This document shows, in pieces, positions 37,562-47,056 of a stretch of DNA of 64,000 nt. Every line of letters starts with the position of its first letter. Position 1 is the first letter of the stretch. A program made the position numbers and the translations under genes. The notes beneath the pieces are model-generated. The model was given only the letters and a program-made list of their open reading frames with translations, ran no database searches and was not told the DNA's origin. This DNA comes from Sphaerotilus natans (lineage in GTDB: Bacteria; Pseudomonadota; Gammaproteobacteria; Burkholderiales; Burkholderiaceae_C), in the NCBI RefSeq assembly GCF_900156335.1, contig NZ_FTMZ01000008.1:97241-161240 (forward strand). Direction: 5' to 3'.

Positions 37562-38694
37562 CGGGCCGGTTCTCCTTCGTTCGAGGTTGAAAAGGCGGCG
37601 GGCAGCGGCAGCTCGACGCAGGCCAGCGTGCCGTCCGGCGCCGCCTGCAGCGTGAGCTGCGCCTGATCGCCGTGCAGCGTGCGCAGCCGCTCGCGCACCT
37701 GGTCGAGGCCGAAGCCGGTGCCTGGCGGCAGGGCGCTGGCCGGGGGCGTCGGGCCCAGGCCGACGCCGGTGTCATGCACCGTCAGGCGCAGCCGCTCGCC
37801 GCAGTGCTCGGCGCGCACCGTCAGCCGGCCACCGTCGACGCTGGGCTCCAGGCCGTGGCGGATCGCGTTCTCCACCAGCGGCTGCAGCAGCAGCGCCGGC
37901 ACCGGCAGCGCGGCCAGCTCAGGGGGCAGCTCGAAGCGGCTCTCCAGCCGCTCGCCCATGCGCACCTGCATCAGCGCCAGATAGTCGCGCAGCCGGGCGA
38001 ACTCGTCGGTCAGCGCATGCTCGGCCACCCGCGAGCCCTGCAGCGTGGCGCGCAGGAAGTCGATCAGGTGGTCGAGCATCACGCCCGCGCGCGGCGGGTC
38101 CAGGTCGATCAGCACCCGCAGATTGGCCAGGGTGTTGAACAGCATGTGCGGTTCGAGCTGGCTTTCCAGCAGCTTCAGGCGCGTCTCGGCGGCCAGGCGA
38201 CGCACCGCTTCGGCTTCGGCCTCGGCCAGCAGCCGGCGGCTCTGCAGCGACTGGACGATGGTCAGCAACAGGCCGACGGTCAGCGTGACCAGCATCATCG
38301 GCGCGAAGCCGTCGTGCTGCAGCGGGCCGTGGTGCAGCATCGGCTGGCCGCTCAGCCAGGCCCCCAGGCGCGAGCCGCCGCGAAAGCCCAGCACGGTGCC
38401 GATCCCGATCAGCGCACTCATCCAGCCCCAGCCCGGCCAGCCCTGCGTGGCCGGCACGTCGCCAGGGTCGCGCGCCAGGCGCCAGCGCACCGCCAGCCCC
38501 CGGCCGACGTCGATCAGCGCCCAGCAGCTCAGGCCGATCGAGAGCGAATACACCAGCGAGACGCCCAGCGCGTCGCCGAGCAGGGTGTGCAGGAAGACGG
38601 CGATCAGCACGCAGGCGCCGACGGTCCACAGCGCGCGGCGCGCCATGCCGTGGTGCAGTGGCTGGGGCGTGGGCAGGGCTTGGGGGCTTGTCAT
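37558..38694 (-). CDS. LytS/YehU-type sensor histidine kinase
   Basis: The 378-residue protein has four hydrophobic helices (about 22-42, 46-66, 90-108 and 133-152), then a His_kinase domain with LESQLEPHMLFNTLANLRVL, phospho-acceptor His183, and an ATPase domain with LLLQPLVENAIRHGLEPS and the G box DTGVGLG. It lacks an extracytoplasmic sensor domain, so the signal is likely sensed in the membrane. Start ATG at 38,694 overlaps the stop of the outer-membrane protein gene, placing kinase and regulator at the end of the Lol-like operon. Confidence 0.88.
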   Translation of the reverse strand: MTSPQALPTPQPLHHGMARRALWTVGACVLIAVFLHTLLGDALGVSLVYSLSIGLSCWALIDVGRGLAVRWRLARDPGDVPATQGWPGWGWMSALIGIGTVLGFRGGSRLGAWLSGQPMLHHGPLQHDGFAPMMLVTLTVGLLLTIVQSLQSRRLLAEAEAEAVRRLAAETRLKLLESQLEPHMLFNTLANLRVLIDLDPPRAGVMLDHLIDFLRATLQGSRVAEHALTDEFARLRDYLALMQVRMGERLESRFELPPELAALPVPALLLQPLVENAIRHGLEPSVDGGRLTVRAEHCGERLRLTVHDTGVGLGPTPPASALPPGTGFGLDQVRERLRTLHGDQAQLTLQAAPDGTLACVELPLPAAFSTSNEGEPAR

Positions 38695-39710
38695 CAGAAC
38701 GCCAGTGTCGCCGCGATGGCGCCGTTCTGGCGCAGCGGGCCCTGGCGCATCGCCGCCGTCTGCGGGCCGCCGAGCCGGCGCCAGGCGGCCTCGACGCGCC
38801 AGCGGTCGCCGCTCCAGCGCAGGCCCGCGCCCAGGCTGCGCCCGCCGTCGCGCGGCTGCCACAGCAGATCGAGCGAGGGCTCCCAGGCGCCGTCCTTCAG
38901 GCTGGCGCGCAGGTAGAGATTGCGCTGCGCGGCGCGGCGCGCAGCCGCACCGTCATGCCAGGCCTCGGCCAGCAGCGTCAGGTCCGGGCCGCCGGTCCAG
39001 CTCCAGCCCGCCAGCGTCTGGTGACGGGCGAGGTGCGGCTGCCAGCGCGTCGAGGCGTGCAGCTCGACCGCGTCGCTGGCGACCCAGGCCAGCGCGGCGC
39101 CCAGGCCGGCGTGACGGTCCTGGCGCCAGTCGGCGTGCAGATGGGCATCGAGCGTGCCCAGGCGGTGGAAATGGCGCCACGCCAGCGTGCGCTCGGCCGC
39201 CTCGCCCTGCGGCTCGACGGCGACGAGGCTGGTGGCGCTGTCGGCATCGACCCGCTCGGCCTGCAGCACCGCTCGGCCCTGCGGCGTGGTCGGCAGCAGC
39301 GGGCGGCGCTCCTCGCGCTGCACCACGTCATTGGGCCGGAAGGCCTGGCCGACATCCCAGGCGACGATGCGCCGGCCGGCGGCGAGCTGCCAGTCGGCCA
39401 GATCCAGGTGGGCGTAGAGCTCGTTGACGCGGCCCGGCGTGGCGGTCTGCGCGTCGCCGTCGCGGCGTTGCAGCGCGGTCTGGGCGTCCAGATGCAGGCC
39501 CAGGCCGGTCTGCGCGTCGAGTGCGCGTCGCGCGTCGGCGCGCAGCTGGAGCTGGGCCGCCGTCCTGGCGTCGGTGGTGGCGGCCTGCTGGAACTCGCGC
39601 GCCAGCCGCAGCTCGCCCGAGAGCGCGAAGCGGGTCGCCTCGTCGGCGCGGGCCCCGGGTGCCGCGGCGATGGCCGTCGCCAGCAGGGTCACGGTCCAGA
39701 TCGGTGTCAT
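38694..39710 (-). CDS. Predicted outer-membrane beta-barrel protein
   Basis: The 338-residue protein has a signal peptide (about 1-22, ending AAPGARA), alternating polar/hydrophobic strand-like segments, and ends in ATLAF, the terminal aromatic residue expected for BAM-assembled barrels. Blocks include AGRRIVAWDVGQAFRPNDVV. No named family is assigned. It sits between the LolA-like gene (5-base gap) and the kinase gene (overlap), so it may be the outer-membrane exit or acceptor of the ABC system. Confidence 0.7.
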   Translation of the reverse strand: MTPIWTVTLLATAIAAAPGARADEATRFALSGELRLAREFQQAATTDARTAAQLQLRADARRALDAQTGLGLHLDAQTALQRRDGDAQTATPGRVNELYAHLDLADWQLAAGRRIVAWDVGQAFRPNDVVQREERRPLLPTTPQGRAVLQAERVDADSATSLVAVEPQGEAAERTLAWRHFHRLGTLDAHLHADWRQDRHAGLGAALAWVASDAVELHASTRWQPHLARHQTLAGWSWTGGPDLTLLAEAWHDGAAARRAAQRNLYLRASLKDGAWEPSLDLLWQPRDGGRSLGAGLRWSGDRWRVEAAWRRLGGPQTAAMRQGPLRQNGAIAATLAF

Positions 39711-39715
39711 CGCGC

Positions 39716-40483
39716 TCACTCCAGCGTCGGGTTGCGCACCAGCGCCATCGGGTTCAGCCAGGATTCGGGCACGCGGCGCGCCTGGCGCGAGAGGTACTCG
39801 ATGCGGGTGCGCCGGCCGTGGCCGAGCGCGTCGATCAGCTCCATCGCGTCGATGCGGGTCGGCCGCTCGGGCCGGTCGGTGAGGAAGCGCGCCTGCTTGG
39901 CCCGCTTGTCCGACTGCACGTACAGGTCGGCGCGCACCGGCTCGTGGTGCGTGCGGCCGAGCCACAGCTCGATGCGCGCGTAGCTGGTGCCCTTGCGCTG
40001 CGCCGCCAGGCTCAGGTGCCAGCAGGCGGCCGGGGCCGATGGCGCGGCATCCTCGGCGCAGGGCTCGGCGCCGACCAGGGTCGCGGCATAGTCCTGCGAC
40101 CAGCGCAGCGTGGCGATGTCGCCGGTCGAGGCGTCGCCCAGCAGCTTCTGCATCGGCGTGATGCGCATCGGCCGCTGCGTGCCGGGCATCAAGAGCCAGA
40201 AGTCGTCGCCGAGCATCAGCACCTTCTGGCCCTGCTCGGCCGGCGAGCGCATGACGACCAGCGAGCGCCGGCCGCTCTGCGCGTAGACGGTGTAGAGCCG
40301 CTCCTTGTCGGGCGAGGTGGTGGTGACGCGCGTCTCGACGACGAGGTCGTCGTCGACCATGCGGAAGCGGTCGGCGTCGGCGAGCAGGCGCGCGACGTCC
40401 GGCGCGGGATCCGCGGCCCGAGCGGGCGCGGCGAGGGCGGTCAGCGTGACCAGCAGCGGCAGCAGCGGCAGCATCGGTTTCAT
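39716..40483 (-). CDS. LolA-like outer-membrane lipoprotein-sorting family protein
   Basis: The 255-residue protein has a signal peptide (about 1-23) and a LolA/TP0789-like fold, judged from the FRMVDDDLVVETRVTT opening, the SPAEQGQKVLMLGDDFWLLMPGTQRPMRITPMQKLLGDAS region and C-terminal AMELIDALGHGRRTRIEY. Such proteins carry lipids or lipoproteins across the periplasm after release by an FtsX/LolCE-type complex. Its position just after the permease gene supports a partner role. It is not the housekeeping LolA, which usually sits elsewhere with ftsK. Confidence 0.8.
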   Translation of the reverse strand: MKPMLPLLPLLVTLTALAAPARAADPAPDVARLLADADRFRMVDDDLVVETRVTTTSPDKERLYTVYAQSGRRSLVVMRSPAEQGQKVLMLGDDFWLLMPGTQRPMRITPMQKLLGDASTGDIATLRWSQDYAATLVGAEPCAEDAAPSAPAACWHLSLAAQRKGTSYARIELWLGRTHHEPVRADLYVQSDKRAKQARFLTDRPERPTRIDAMELIDALGHGRRTRIEYLSRQARRVPESWLNPMALVRNPTLE

Positions 40484-40495
40484 GATCGATGTTCC

Positions 40496-41740
40496 TCAGA
40501 CATGGCCCAGCGCGGCGACCACCGGCAGCCGCACTGTGCGTCGTGCGACCCCGGCGGAGGCCAGCGCCACCAGCGTCGTCACCAGGCCGAGCGTGGCCAG
40601 CATCAGCCCGGCGTCCAGCGTGATCAGCAGGGGATAGCCGGTCGAGCGGCCGGGCGGCGGCGGCATCATCACCGGGAAGACCTGCAGCGCCACCGACACC
40701 GCCCCCGTGATCGCCGCGCCGATCGCGCCGCCGGCGGCGCCCAGCAGCAGCCCCTCCATCGCCAGCGTCTGCAGCAGCTGGCCCGGCCGGGTGCCCAGCG
40801 CGCGCAGCGTGCCGATCTCGCGGGTGCGCTCGATCACCGACATCGCCATCGCGTTGGCGACCACCACGACCACGATCACGCCGATGATCAGCCCGAGCGC
40901 GCCGAAGATGCGGTTGTAGAGCGCGCGCACGCTGCGGTAGAAGGGCGCCTGCTCCTCCCAGGTGCGCAGCGCCAGGTCGGGCAGGGCCGCGCCGAGCCGC
41001 GCGCGCGCCGGCAGCGTCGCCTCCATGCGGTCCAGGAAGACGCCCAGGCTCGACACCCGGTCGGTCACCAGCAGGCGCTGCGCGGTGGCGACGTCGGTGT
41101 AGACCAGGCGCTGGTCGATCTCGGGCACGCCGGTGGAGACGATGCCGGCCACCGTGACGTCGAGCGCGTTCATCGCGCCCTCGGTCGTGCCGGCCAGGAG
41201 CGTCAGCGACGCGCCCGGCTGCGCCTTGAGGTTGCGCGCCAGCCCGGCGCCGAGCATCACCGCGCCGCGCTCGGTGCCGGCCAGCTCGCGCCCGGCCTCC
41301 ACCGTCAGGAAGGGGCCCTTGACCGCGAACTCGGCGTCCGGCTCGATGCCGACGCCCATCATGATCACCGACTTGTCGCCGTTGCTGATCAGGCCGCCGA
41401 ACTCGACGCGCGGCAGCACCTGGCGCACCGCCGGGTCGGACAGCAGCCGCTGGCGCAGCGCCTCGGCGTTCGTCAGGCCGTGCTGCAGCGGCGTGTCCTC
41501 GAAGCCGTCGAACTGCGCCGCGTGCGCCAGCACCAGGTGGCCGGTGGTGCGCGCCGAGGCCTCGGCCAGGCCCTGGTAGGTCGAGAGCGCGAAGCCGCCG
41601 GCCAGCAGGATCGCCGCGGTGCCGAGCGCGGCGATCGCCACGGTGACCAGCGAGCGGCGCCGGTTGCGCCGCGTGTTGAGCCACGCGAAGCGCGCCCAGG
41701 CGAGCAGGGCATTCATCCGGGCGGGCATCTGGGCGTTCAT
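40496..41740 (-). CDS. FtsX/MacB/LolCE-type ABC transporter permease
   Basis: The 414-residue protein has a first membrane helix near residues 28-52, a large periplasmic domain (about 55-280), and three C-terminal helices in residues 285-410. This is the layout of FtsX/MacB_PCD permeases, which use mechanical movement rather than a transport channel. The motif NRIFGALGLIIGVIVVVVVANAMAMSV marks helix 2, followed by ERTREIGTLRALGTRPGQ. It overlaps the ATPase gene by 4 bases, giving the operon a complete ABC unit. Confidence 0.9.
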   Translation of the reverse strand: MNAQMPARMNALLAWARFAWLNTRRNRRRSLVTVAIAALGTAAILLAGGFALSTYQGLAEASARTTGHLVLAHAAQFDGFEDTPLQHGLTNAEALRQRLLSDPAVRQVLPRVEFGGLISNGDKSVIMMGVGIEPDAEFAVKGPFLTVEAGRELAGTERGAVMLGAGLARNLKAQPGASLTLLAGTTEGAMNALDVTVAGIVSTGVPEIDQRLVYTDVATAQRLLVTDRVSSLGVFLDRMEATLPARARLGAALPDLALRTWEEQAPFYRSVRALYNRIFGALGLIIGVIVVVVVANAMAMSVIERTREIGTLRALGTRPGQLLQTLAMEGLLLGAAGGAIGAAITGAVSVALQVFPVMMPPPPGRSTGYPLLITLDAGLMLATLGLVTTLVALASAGVARRTVRLPVVAALGHV

Positions 41741-42447
41741 GCGGACATCTCCAGGTCGGCAGGGGCGATCACGCCGTCGCGCAGCGCGATGACGCGGTCG
41801 CAGCGGCGCGTCAGCCGCTCGTCGTGGGTGGCGATCAGGAAGGCGGCACCGTCCCGGTGGCCGAGCTCGCGCATCAGGTCGAGCATCTGCGTGGCTGTGG
41901 CCGAGTCCAGGCTGGCGGTCGGCTCGTCGGCGATGACCAGCCCCGGGCGCTTGACCAGCGCGCGGGCGATGGCCACCCGCTGGCGCTGGCCGCCGGAGAG
42001 CGCATCCGGCCGGTGGCCGGCGTGCTCGCGCAGGCCCACCGCGTCGAGCGCCGCGGCGACGCGTGCACGCCGCTCCACGGCGGTCACGCCGGCCAGGAAC
42101 AGCGGGTAATCGACGTTGTCAGCCACCGTCATCACCGGCACCAGGTTGAAGCCCTGGAAGATGAAGCCGATGGCGTCGCGGCGCAGTGCCGTCGCGGCGG
42201 CCTCGTCGCGGGCGTCGACGGCCTGGCCGCGCAGCCGCACCGTGCCGGCGTCGGGCATGTCGATCAGGCCGGCGAGGTTCAGGATCGTGCTCTTGCCGCT
42301 GCCCGACGGGCCGGTCAGCGCCACCAGCTCGCCCGGTCGCACCGCCAGGTCGACGCCGCGCAGCGCCGGCACCGTGTGCGCGCCGAGCCGGTAGGTCTTG
42401 TGCACGCCCTGCAGCTCGATCACCGGCGGGGTCTTCAGGGCGTTCAT
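41737..42447 (-). CDS. LolD/MacB-type ABC transporter ATP-binding protein
   Basis: The 236-residue ATPase has Walker A GPSGSGKSTILNLAG, Q-loop GFIFQGFNLVPVMTV, signature LSGGQRQRVAIARAL and Walker B LVIADEPTASLD. The Q-loop sequence and length are typical of LolD/FtsE/MacB-type subunits that partner FtsX permeases. The start overlaps the TPR-like gene stop by 4 bases. Confidence 0.93.
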   Translation of the reverse strand: MNALKTPPVIELQGVHKTYRLGAHTVPALRGVDLAVRPGELVALTGPSGSGKSTILNLAGLIDMPDAGTVRLRGQAVDARDEAAATALRRDAIGFIFQGFNLVPVMTVADNVDYPLFLAGVTAVERRARVAAALDAVGLREHAGHRPDALSGGQRQRVAIARALVKRPGLVIADEPTASLDSATATQMLDLMRELGHRDGAAFLIATHDERLTRRCDRVIALRDGVIAPADLEMSA

Positions 42448-43046
42448 GCGGCCTCCTTCGCGGCCAGGCGCTGCACCGCTTCGCGGAAGGCCGCCGGCGT
42501 GGCCGCCAGCGCCGGGTCGCGCTGCACCTGCTCGAGCAGGCGCCGGCCACGCTCGCCGCGGTGGAACATCGCCGGCAGCGCCAGGAAGGTGCCGGCGGCG
42601 GTCAGCCGCGTCTCCAGCGCCACCGGCACGCCGCGGTGCAGCTCGGTGGCGTGTGCCGGCGTCAGACGCGCCAGCGCCCGGTCGATCATCGCCAGACCGT
42701 CCTCGGCGTGGCCCATCTTCTTCCACGGCATCCAGGTGGCGCGCGCCTGCATCGCGGTGGCCGCACCGGCATAGGCCAGCAGCAGCGGGTCGTCGGGTCG
42801 GGCCTGCAGCAGCGCGGTGAACTGCGCCAGCGCCGGCGCGATGGCGGCGTGGTCGCCGTCGCGGGCGCGGCCGAAGATGGCCGCGGCCTGGTCGAAGTCT
42901 GTCGCCGGGGTCGCTGCGGTGGCGACGACCCGCGGGCTGGCCGGCATCCCGTCGGTCGACAGGGCCGAAGCGGCCGGTGCGGTCATGGCGACCAGCACGC
43001 CGAGCTTGATGGCGGCAAGGAACAGGAACAGATGGCGGCGCGACAT
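42444..43046 (-). CDS. Exported alpha-helical protein of unknown function, first gene of the Lol-like operon
   Basis: The 200-residue protein has a signal peptide (MSRRHLFLFLAAIKLGVLVA and following residues) and an alanine-rich helical mature part with TPR-like spacing (DFDQAAAIFGRARDGD, PLLLAYAGAATAMQAR). No named family is recognised. The ATG at 43,046 has GGGAG 7 bases upstream; an ATG at 43,055 is too close to that site. It precedes the ATPase, permease and LolA-like genes without gaps and is probably a periplasmic part of the system. Confidence 0.7.
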   Translation of the reverse strand: MSRRHLFLFLAAIKLGVLVAMTAPAASALSTDGMPASPRVVATAATPATDFDQAAAIFGRARDGDHAAIAPALAQFTALLQARPDDPLLLAYAGAATAMQARATWMPWKKMGHAEDGLAMIDRALARLTPAHATELHRGVPVALETRLTAAGTFLALPAMFHRGERGRRLLEQVQRDPALAATPAAFREAVQRLAAKEAA

Positions 43047-43251
43047 GGAGGACATCTCCCGGAAAGCGTTGACGATGGCGTCATGGTTCGCGGTCCGGCG
43101 CCGCCGCGCAGCCGCGATGCGACGAACGGTGATCCGGTGGCGCGAACGGTCGTCCGGGCGGTGTCAGTGGATCGGTGGCCGGCCTGCCGCCGAAAAGTAG
43201 AATGGCGCCCCACCGAACTCAGCTGAACAACAGTTACAGGAGCATCCATCC

Positions 43252-43971
43252 ATGGCCGGTCATTCCAAGTGGGCGAACATCCAGCACCGCAAGGGTCGTC
43301 AGGACGAGAAGCGCGGCAAGGTCTGGACCCGCATCACCCGCGAGATCATCGTCGCGGCCCGCGAGGGCGGCGGCGACATCGCGATGAATCCGCGCCTGCG
43401 CCTGGCCATCGAGAAGGCCAAGGCGGCCAACATGCCGGCCGACAACATCAAGCGCAACGTCGACAAGGCCACCGGCAACCTCGACGGCGTGACCTACGAG
43501 GAAATCCGCTACGAGGGCTACGGCATCGGCGGCGCGGCCATCATCGTCGACACGATGACCGACAACCGCGTGCGCACGGTGGCCGAGGTGCGCCACGCCT
43601 TCAGCAAGTACGGCGGCAACCTGGGCACCGAAGGCTCGGTGGCCTTCCAGTTCAAGCACTGCGGCCAGATCGTCTTTGCGCCCGGCACCAGCGAGGACAA
43701 GGTGATGGAAGTCGCGCTGGAGGCCGGCGCCGACGATGTGGTCGTCGGCGATGACGGCTCGATCGAGGTGCTGACCGCGCCGGCCGACTTCGAGGCGGTG
43801 CGCGACGCGCTGACGGCCGCCGGCCTGAGCGCCGAGATCGCCGAGGTCACGATGCGCGCCGACAACCCGGTCGAGCTGGCTGGCGACGACGCCGCGCGCA
43901 TGCAGAAGCTGCTCGACGTCATCGAGGATCTGGACGACGTGCAGGACGTGTTCCACAACGCGGTGCTCTGA
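43252..43971 (+). CDS. yebC: YebC/PmpR family protein
   Basis: The 239-residue protein begins [20 protein letters not shown], the defining N-terminus of the family, and has the conserved [16 protein letters not shown] and [18 protein letters not shown]. YebC-family proteins bind DNA as regulators in some species and have been tied to translation of difficult motifs in others. The 205-base gap upstream contains TAGAAT at 43,198-43,203, a candidate -10 without a clear -35, and CAGGAG before the ATG. Confidence 0.94.
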   Translation: MAGHSKWANIQHRKGRQDEKRGKVWTRITREIIVAAREGGGDIAMNPRLRLAIEKAKAANMPADNIKRNVDKATGNLDGVTYEEIRYEGYGIGGAAIIVDTMTDNRVRTVAEVRHAFSKYGGNLGTEGSVAFQFKHCGQIVFAPGTSEDKVMEVALEAGADDVVVGDDGSIEVLTAPADFEAVRDALTAAGLSAEIAEVTMRADNPVELAGDDAARMQKLLDVIEDLDDVQDVFHNAVL

Positions 43972-44098
43972 ACCCAGAGCCCAGGGTCCAGGCTCCCGGG
44001 TCTCAGGCCCGGAGCACAGAACAAGACACGACATAGCTCTGAGCCCGGGCCGCGCGTCCTTGCGTGTGCAGCCCAGGCGCGGTGCGAGGGGACAAGCG

Positions 44099-45745
44099 AT
44101 GGCGATGGAGATGTCGGCCGCCCAGGCCGTGTCCGGGCGCTCCGTGCGCACGGCGCGCGCGGGCTGGCTGCTGCTGGGCTCGGTGCTGATGCTGCTGCTG
44201 GGGCTGTCGGGCCAGCCGCTGCTGGGCGCGGCCAAGATGGCGGTGCTGTTCCTGCCCGGATGGTGGCTGCTGTCCTTGCGGATCATTCGGCCGGCGCTGC
44301 GCCGACCGGCCTTCCTGCTGTGGACCGTGCCCTTCATCGTCGATGCGGCGGTGCGGGGCTTCCTGCATTTCAGCTATGGCGCGGCGCCGGACAGCTCGCT
44401 GGTGCTGACCTCGCTGGCCAACACCCACGGCGACGAGGCGCTGCAGTACCTCGAGCAGCATGCGGTGCCGGTGGCGCTGGCCAGTCTGCTGGCGCTGGCG
44501 GCGCTGACGGTGCTGGACCGCATCGCCCGCGAGATCCTGGCGCACGATCCCGGTCCGGACGACCGCGGCCTGTCCTGGGGGCTGAGCTGGCCGCAGGCGC
44601 TGCTGCCGGTGCTGCTGGCGCTGGGCGCCACCGCCAGCGGGCCGTGGCGCGACATGCATCCGCTGGCCTTCTGGCCGCAGTGGCCGGCGCAGCTGGCCAG
44701 CACCCGCGCCGCGCTGCGCGACGCCGCGCTCGAGCACCAGGGCTGGATCGACCGGGCCGCCCGGGCCGGCGTGGTCGGACCGATCGAGGGCGGGCGCGTC
44801 GCGATGCTGGTCATCACCGAGAGCATCAACCGCGACAACCTCGGCCTGTACGGCTATTCCCGCGCGACCACCCCGGCGCTGGAGCGGCATCGCCATGAGC
44901 TGCTGGTGATGCGTCATGCCTGGTCGGTGGCGGCTTCGACCGTGCCGGCGCTCGACGCGATGCTGCGGCCGACCGCCGCCGACGGCAGCCGCCAGGACCT
45001 GCTGGCGCTGGCGCGTGCGGCCGGCTACCGCATCCACTGGATCAGCAACCATGACGATCTGGCGATCCGCACCCGCCACGGCGGCCTGGCCGACGAGCAG
45101 GTCTACATCAACCGGGTGCCGGGCCGTTCGGCGCGCACGCTCGATGGCACGCTGCTGCCGCAGGTCGATCGCGCGCTGGCCGATCCGGCGCCGCTGAAGC
45201 TGATCGTGGTGCATCTGCTGGGCGCGCATCCGCATTACCGCTACCGCTATCCGGAAGGTCAGCCCGAGACCGGCTCCGCCGACGATGCGGTCTCCGCGGC
45301 GATGGTCGAGCAGGGCCGCTGGCCGTGGATCCGGCGTTTCCGCACCGAATATGACACCGCGCTGCGCTATCACGATGGGGTGCTGGCCGCGCTGCTCAAG
45401 CAGCTGCAGGCGGTGCCGGCCGACGATGACACCCGCAAGCTCTGGCTGGCGGTGTCCGACCATGGCCAGGATGTCGGACATGACCGCAACCATGCGGGCC
45501 ACAGCCCGATGACGCCGGCCGGCTACCGCATTCCGCTGCTGCTGTGGCAATCCGGCCACGCGCTGCCCCCCGATGCGCAGGCCCTGGAGCAGCGTCCGGT
45601 GCGGGCCGACTGGCTGGCCGATCTGCTGCTGCCCCGGCTGGGCATCACGCTGCCGGGGGCCGATCCCGCGCGCGATGCGCTCTCGGCCGACTACCGCTGG
45701 CAGCCCCCGGTGCTGCCGGTCGCTGTGGCAAACTACCTCGACTGA
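44099..45745 (+). CDS. Phosphoethanolamine transferase-like membrane sulfatase-fold protein
   Basis: The 548-residue protein has about four or five N-terminal membrane helices and a C-terminal alkaline-phosphatase/sulfatase-fold domain. Motifs are VITESINRDNLGLYGYSRATTP (metal site and loop), ASTVPALDAML with the likely threonine nucleophile, VVHLLGAHPHYRYRYP, and SDHGQDVGHDRNHAGH (second metal site). These match EptA/OpgE-like enzymes that add phosphoethanolamine to lipid A or glycans on the periplasmic face. The ATG follows GAGGGGAC; it lies between yebC and purD, where related genomes often have yebC directly before purD. Confidence 0.82.
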   Translation: MAMEMSAAQAVSGRSVRTARAGWLLLGSVLMLLLGLSGQPLLGAAKMAVLFLPGWWLLSLRIIRPALRRPAFLLWTVPFIVDAAVRGFLHFSYGAAPDSSLVLTSLANTHGDEALQYLEQHAVPVALASLLALAALTVLDRIAREILAHDPGPDDRGLSWGLSWPQALLPVLLALGATASGPWRDMHPLAFWPQWPAQLASTRAALRDAALEHQGWIDRAARAGVVGPIEGGRVAMLVITESINRDNLGLYGYSRATTPALERHRHELLVMRHAWSVAASTVPALDAMLRPTAADGSRQDLLALARAAGYRIHWISNHDDLAIRTRHGGLADEQVYINRVPGRSARTLDGTLLPQVDRALADPAPLKLIVVHLLGAHPHYRYRYPEGQPETGSADDAVSAAMVEQGRWPWIRRFRTEYDTALRYHDGVLAALLKQLQAVPADDDTRKLWLAVSDHGQDVGHDRNHAGHSPMTPAGYRIPLLLWQSGHALPPDAQALEQRPVRADWLADLLLPRLGITLPGADPARDALSADYRWQPPVLPVAVANYLD

Positions 45746-45757
45746 TTTCGGATGTCT

Positions 45758-47056
45758 ATGAAAGTACTGGTTATTGGCGGCGGCGGCCGCGAGCATGCCC
45801 TGGCCTGGAAGCTGGCGCAGTCCCCCCGGGTCCACAAGGTCTATGTGGCGCCTGGCAACGGCGGTACGGCCCTGGACCCACGCATCGTCAACGTGCCGAT
45901 CGGCAACGATGTGGCCGCGCTGGCCGACTTTGCCCAATCCGAGAAGATCGGCCTGACGGTGGTCGGCCCCGAGGCGACACTGGCGCTGGGCGTGGTCGAC
46001 GCCTTCCGCGCGCGCGGCCTGCGCATCTTCGGGCCGTCGAAGGCGGCCGCGCAGCTCGAGAGCTCCAAGGCCTTCGCCAAGGACTTCATGAAGCGGCACA
46101 AGATCCCGACCGCCGCCTACGACACCTTCAGCGACGCGGCTGCCGCGCATGCCTACGTGGACAAGATCGGCGCGCCGATCGTCGTCAAGGCCGACGGCCT
46201 GGCCGCCGGCAAGGGCGTGGTCGTGGCGATGACGCTCGACGAGGCCCATGAGGCGGTCGACTGGATGCTGCTCGACAACAAGCTCGGCGTGCAGCACAAC
46301 GACGCGGGCGCCCGGGTGGTCATCGAGGAGTTCCTGCAGGGCGAGGAGGCCAGCTTCATCGTCATGGTCGACGGCCGCAACATCCTGGCGCTGGCCACCA
46401 GCCAGGACCACAAGCGCCTGCAGGATGCCGACCAGGGCCCGAACACCGGCGGCATGGGCGCCTACTCGCCCGCGCCGGTGGTCACGCCCAACATCCACGC
46501 CAAGGTGATCCAGGAGATCATCCGCCCGACGGTCGAGGGCATGCGCCGCGACGGCATGCCCTTTACCGGCTTCCTGTACGCCGGCCTGATGATCGATGCG
46601 ACCGGCGGCGTCAAGACGCTGGAGTTCAACACCCGCATGGGCGACCCGGAGACGCAGCCGATCATGATGCGCCTGAAGAGCGACCTGCTCGAGGTGCTGC
46701 TGCATGCCACCGACGGCACGCTCGACCAGGTCGCGCTGGACTGGGACCGCCGCGTCGCGCTGGGCGTGGTGATGGCCGCCGGCGGCTATCCGCTCGACCC
46801 GAAGAAGGGCGACACGCTGCGCGGCCTGCCGGCCGAGACCGAGGACTGCAAGGTCTTCCATGCCGGCACCGCCACCGGCCCGAACGGCACGGTCGTCACC
46901 AGCGGTGGCCGCGTGCTGTGCGTGACCGCGCTGGGCGACTCGGTGCGCACCGCGCAGCAGCGCGCCTACATCGGCGTGCAGTCGATCCAGTTCGACGGCA
47001 TGCAGTACCGCAACGACATCGGCTACCGCGCGATCAAGCGCGGCGGCAATGCCTGA
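45758..47056 (+). CDS. purD: Phosphoribosylamine-glycine ligase
   Basis: The product of 432 residues has the PurD N-terminus [19 protein letters not shown], the ATP-grasp block [29 protein letters not shown] and [19 protein letters not shown]. It makes GAR in purine synthesis. An in-frame ATG at 45,752 would add two residues; the chosen start matches the usual family N-terminus. The stop overlaps the hemF start by 8 bases. Confidence 0.94.
   Translation: MKVLVIGGGGREHALAWKLAQSPRVHKVYVAPGNGGTALDPRIVNVPIGNDVAALADFAQSEKIGLTVVGPEATLALGVVDAFRARGLRIFGPSKAAAQLESSKAFAKDFMKRHKIPTAAYDTFSDAAAAHAYVDKIGAPIVVKADGLAAGKGVVVAMTLDEAHEAVDWMLLDNKLGVQHNDAGARVVIEEFLQGEEASFIVMVDGRNILALATSQDHKRLQDADQGPNTGGMGAYSPAPVVTPNIHAKVIQEIIRPTVEGMRRDGMPFTGFLYAGLMIDATGGVKTLEFNTRMGDPETQPIMMRLKSDLLEVLLHATDGTLDQVALDWDRRVALGVVMAAGGYPLDPKKGDTLRGLPAETEDCKVFHAGTATGPNGTVVTSGGRVLCVTALGDSVRTAQQRAYIGVQSIQFDGMQYRNDIGYRAIKRGGNA

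Noticed and set aside
39716..40483. Housekeeping lolA
   Set aside because: The protein is LolA-like but sits in an FtsX-permease operon and is closer in layout to the TP0789-type sorting proteins.
43972..44098. Terminator after yebC
   Set aside because: Several GC-rich inverted stretches exist (around GCTCCCGGG/CCCGGAGC) but the best stem has a bulge and no T-run follows.
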